DNA of 6,305 nucleotides from Candidatus Aminicenantota bacterium (GTDB taxonomy: Bacteria > Acidobacteriota > UBA4820 > DSQY01), in NCBI GenBank assembly GCA_027365515.1, contig DAHXMK010000247.1, positions 1-6,305 on the forward strand, in the 5' to 3' direction. The notes beneath the pieces were generated by a model. It did not search any database and was not told the DNA's origin. It worked only from the letters and a program-made list of their open reading frames with translations. Below are positions 5,327-6,305 of this stretch, piece after piece. Numbering within the stretch: the first letter of the stretch is position 1; the number at the start of each line of letters is the position of its first letter. The position numbers and the translations under genes were made by a program.

Positions 5327-6305
5327 ATGACAATCTATCAGATGACGGGCGCCTTTAAGCACGGCGCCCGTTTTTCATCCCTTGCCGCATTTTTGCTTCT
5401 CGCTCTTGCGCTTCCAGTCATGTCTGCCACCGTAACGGGCGAGGAAGGACAGGTGCGGCTCGCCGCCGGGCCGGGCGTCTCCGTGGCCTTCGAGCAGGGG
5501 CAGGGGCAGGCGGTCTGGACGATTTCCGGCCTGCAAGATGTATCGGTGCCAGACCATTTGAAGCGCTTCGTCACTTCCGATGGCGCCGGCAGGCTAGTAG
5601 TAGCCCTGCCCGACAAGCAGCAGCCCAGATTGTCATGGTCTCCGGAGGGGCTCACCTTCAAGTGGCTCCCTCACGGCGAGGAGAGCGTTTTCGATTCGTT
5701 CAGCGCCCCGGCCTACCCTTTGGGCCCGGGCGACAAGCTTCAAATAACCGTCTACAACGTCGAGGATATGAACCAGACGGTCATCGTGGACCCGAAGGGA
5801 AACATTACCTTCCCAGTCCTTGATGAGATTTCGGTTGCTGGGCTCACAGTGAACGATCTGCAGCACAAGCTTGAGGGGCTTCTTGCCCAATTCATCAAGG
5901 AGCCTCAGGTCAGCGTGCAGTTGATCGAATACGGCAGCCGCTTCGTGAACGTCCTGGGCGAGGTGCAGAACCCCGGCAGGCTTCCCATCAAAGGGGCGCT
6001 CAGGCTTCTGGATGCCATCAGCCAGGCCGGCGGCTTTACCGAGAGGTCGGGCGACGTTGAATTGCAGCGGAGGGATTCCTCCGGCCAGCTTCAATCAAAG
6101 GTTTTTCCCAGGGACGCCCTTTTGGGAAACGACAACCGGACGAACATCTACGTCCTGGACCAGGACGTGATCAACGTCCAACCGATGAAGCAGGTTTATG
6201 TTTCGGGAGAGGTGAAGAACCCTGGCTCCCTCTTTTACTACAAGGACTTGACGCTTTTGAGGGCCGTAGCAAAACAGGGCGGCTTCACTCAGTGGGCGAA
6301 GAAGG
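5327..6305 (+). CDS. Polysaccharide export protein (Poly_export/SLBB, Wza-like), 3' end cut by the window
   Basis: The frame is open from 5327 to the right edge (326 complete codons, no stop). Wza-type proteins form the channel that passes capsule or exopolysaccharide across the periplasm and outer membrane. Residues about 16-34 are a signal peptide (RFSS, then LAAFLLLALALPVMSA) without a lipobox Cys, so unlike E. coli Wza it is not a lipoprotein. Residues about 35-125 are an unassigned beta-rich region. YPLGPGDKLQITVYNVED (130-147) opens the Poly_export domain, which runs to about 204. Two SLBB domains follow, each with the hallmark GEVxNPG (211-217 and 294-300) and a later GGF (235-237 and 318-320). 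Two ATGs are in frame, 5327 and 5342; 5327 is preferred because a weak GGTAAG lies 6 nt before it. The gene follows the barrel gene by 7 nt and is probably co-transcribed, but a terminator-like hairpin covers its first codons. Confidence 0.9.
   Translation, partial: MTIYQMTGAFKHGARFSSLAAFLLLALALPVMSATVTGEEGQVRLAAGPGVSVAFEQGQGQAVWTISGLQDVSVPDHLKRFVTSDGAGRLVVALPDKQQPRLSWSPEGLTFKWLPHGEESVFDSFSAPAYPLGPGDKLQITVYNVEDMNQTVIVDPKGNITFPVLDEISVAGLTVNDLQHKLEGLLAQFIKEPQVSVQLIEYGSRFVNVLGEVQNPGRLPIKGALRLLDAISQAGGFTERSGDVELQRRDSSGQLQSKVFPRDALLGNDNRTNIYVLDQDVINVQPMKQVYVSGEVKNPGSLFYYKDLTLLRAVAKQGGFTQWAKK
5345..5375 (+). terminator. Intrinsic-terminator-like hairpin inside the start of the export gene
   Basis: ACGGGCGCC (5345-5353) pairs perfectly with GGCGCCCGT (5363-5371) across a 9-nt loop, and TTTTT runs to 5375. 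It is a good intrinsic terminator by shape, 25 nt after the barrel stop codon. It nevertheless lies within codons 7-17 of the export gene, whose signal peptide is encoded partly by the hairpin and partly just after it. It may reduce read-through from the strong barrel promoter, with ribosomes starting at 5327 preventing the stem from forming. Confidence 0.65.

Overview
The window reads as a stretch of chromosome from a Gram-negative bacterium of moderately high GC. The Gram-negative call rests on a predicted outer-membrane beta-barrel protein and a Wza-type polysaccharide export protein. Phylum cannot be fixed from this sequence alone. All recognisable genes lie on the + strand; the minus-strand open frames are shadows of these genes.

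Positions 1-685 hold a small accessory module. A GC-rich perfect hairpin (27-59) and a second inverted repeat (73-104) precede a DinJ/YafQ-type toxin-antitoxin pair. The antitoxin (159-416, ribbon-helix-helix) and the toxin (413-685, RelE-superfamily mRNA interferase) overlap by 4 nt. The toxin keeps every catalytic position known from E. coli YafQ except a Trp that is Cys here.

Positions 842-6305 look like the left part of an exopolysaccharide or surface-polysaccharide locus. The first gene encodes a sugar-nucleotide reductase of the extended SDR family, closest in motifs to GDP-4-dehydro-6-deoxy-mannose reductase (Rmd). The second (1927-3900) encodes a secreted protein with an N-terminal CBM9-like region and a C-terminal GH123/DUF4091-like glycosidase region. 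The third (4021-5319) is an outer-membrane barrel of the kind found beside polysaccharide export genes. The fourth (5327 to the right edge, incomplete) is a polysaccharide export protein with Poly_export and SLBB domains. A plausible division of labour is activated deoxysugar synthesis (Rmd), polymer trimming or cleavage outside the cytoplasm (glycosidase), and passage through the outer envelope (barrel plus export protein).

The regulatory layout is unusually legible. A near-consensus sigma-70 promoter (TTGACA, 17 bp, TATAAA) overlaps the glycosidase stop codon and drives the barrel gene, which also has a strong ribosome-binding site. A terminator-like hairpin with a T run sits inside the first codons of the export gene, 7 nt after the barrel gene ends, suggesting partial termination or translation-coupled control. 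A 21-bp perfect palindrome precedes the glycosidase gene. No RNA genes, insertion sequences or CRISPR arrays were seen. I see uncommon combinations and control elements here, but not a clearly new system.
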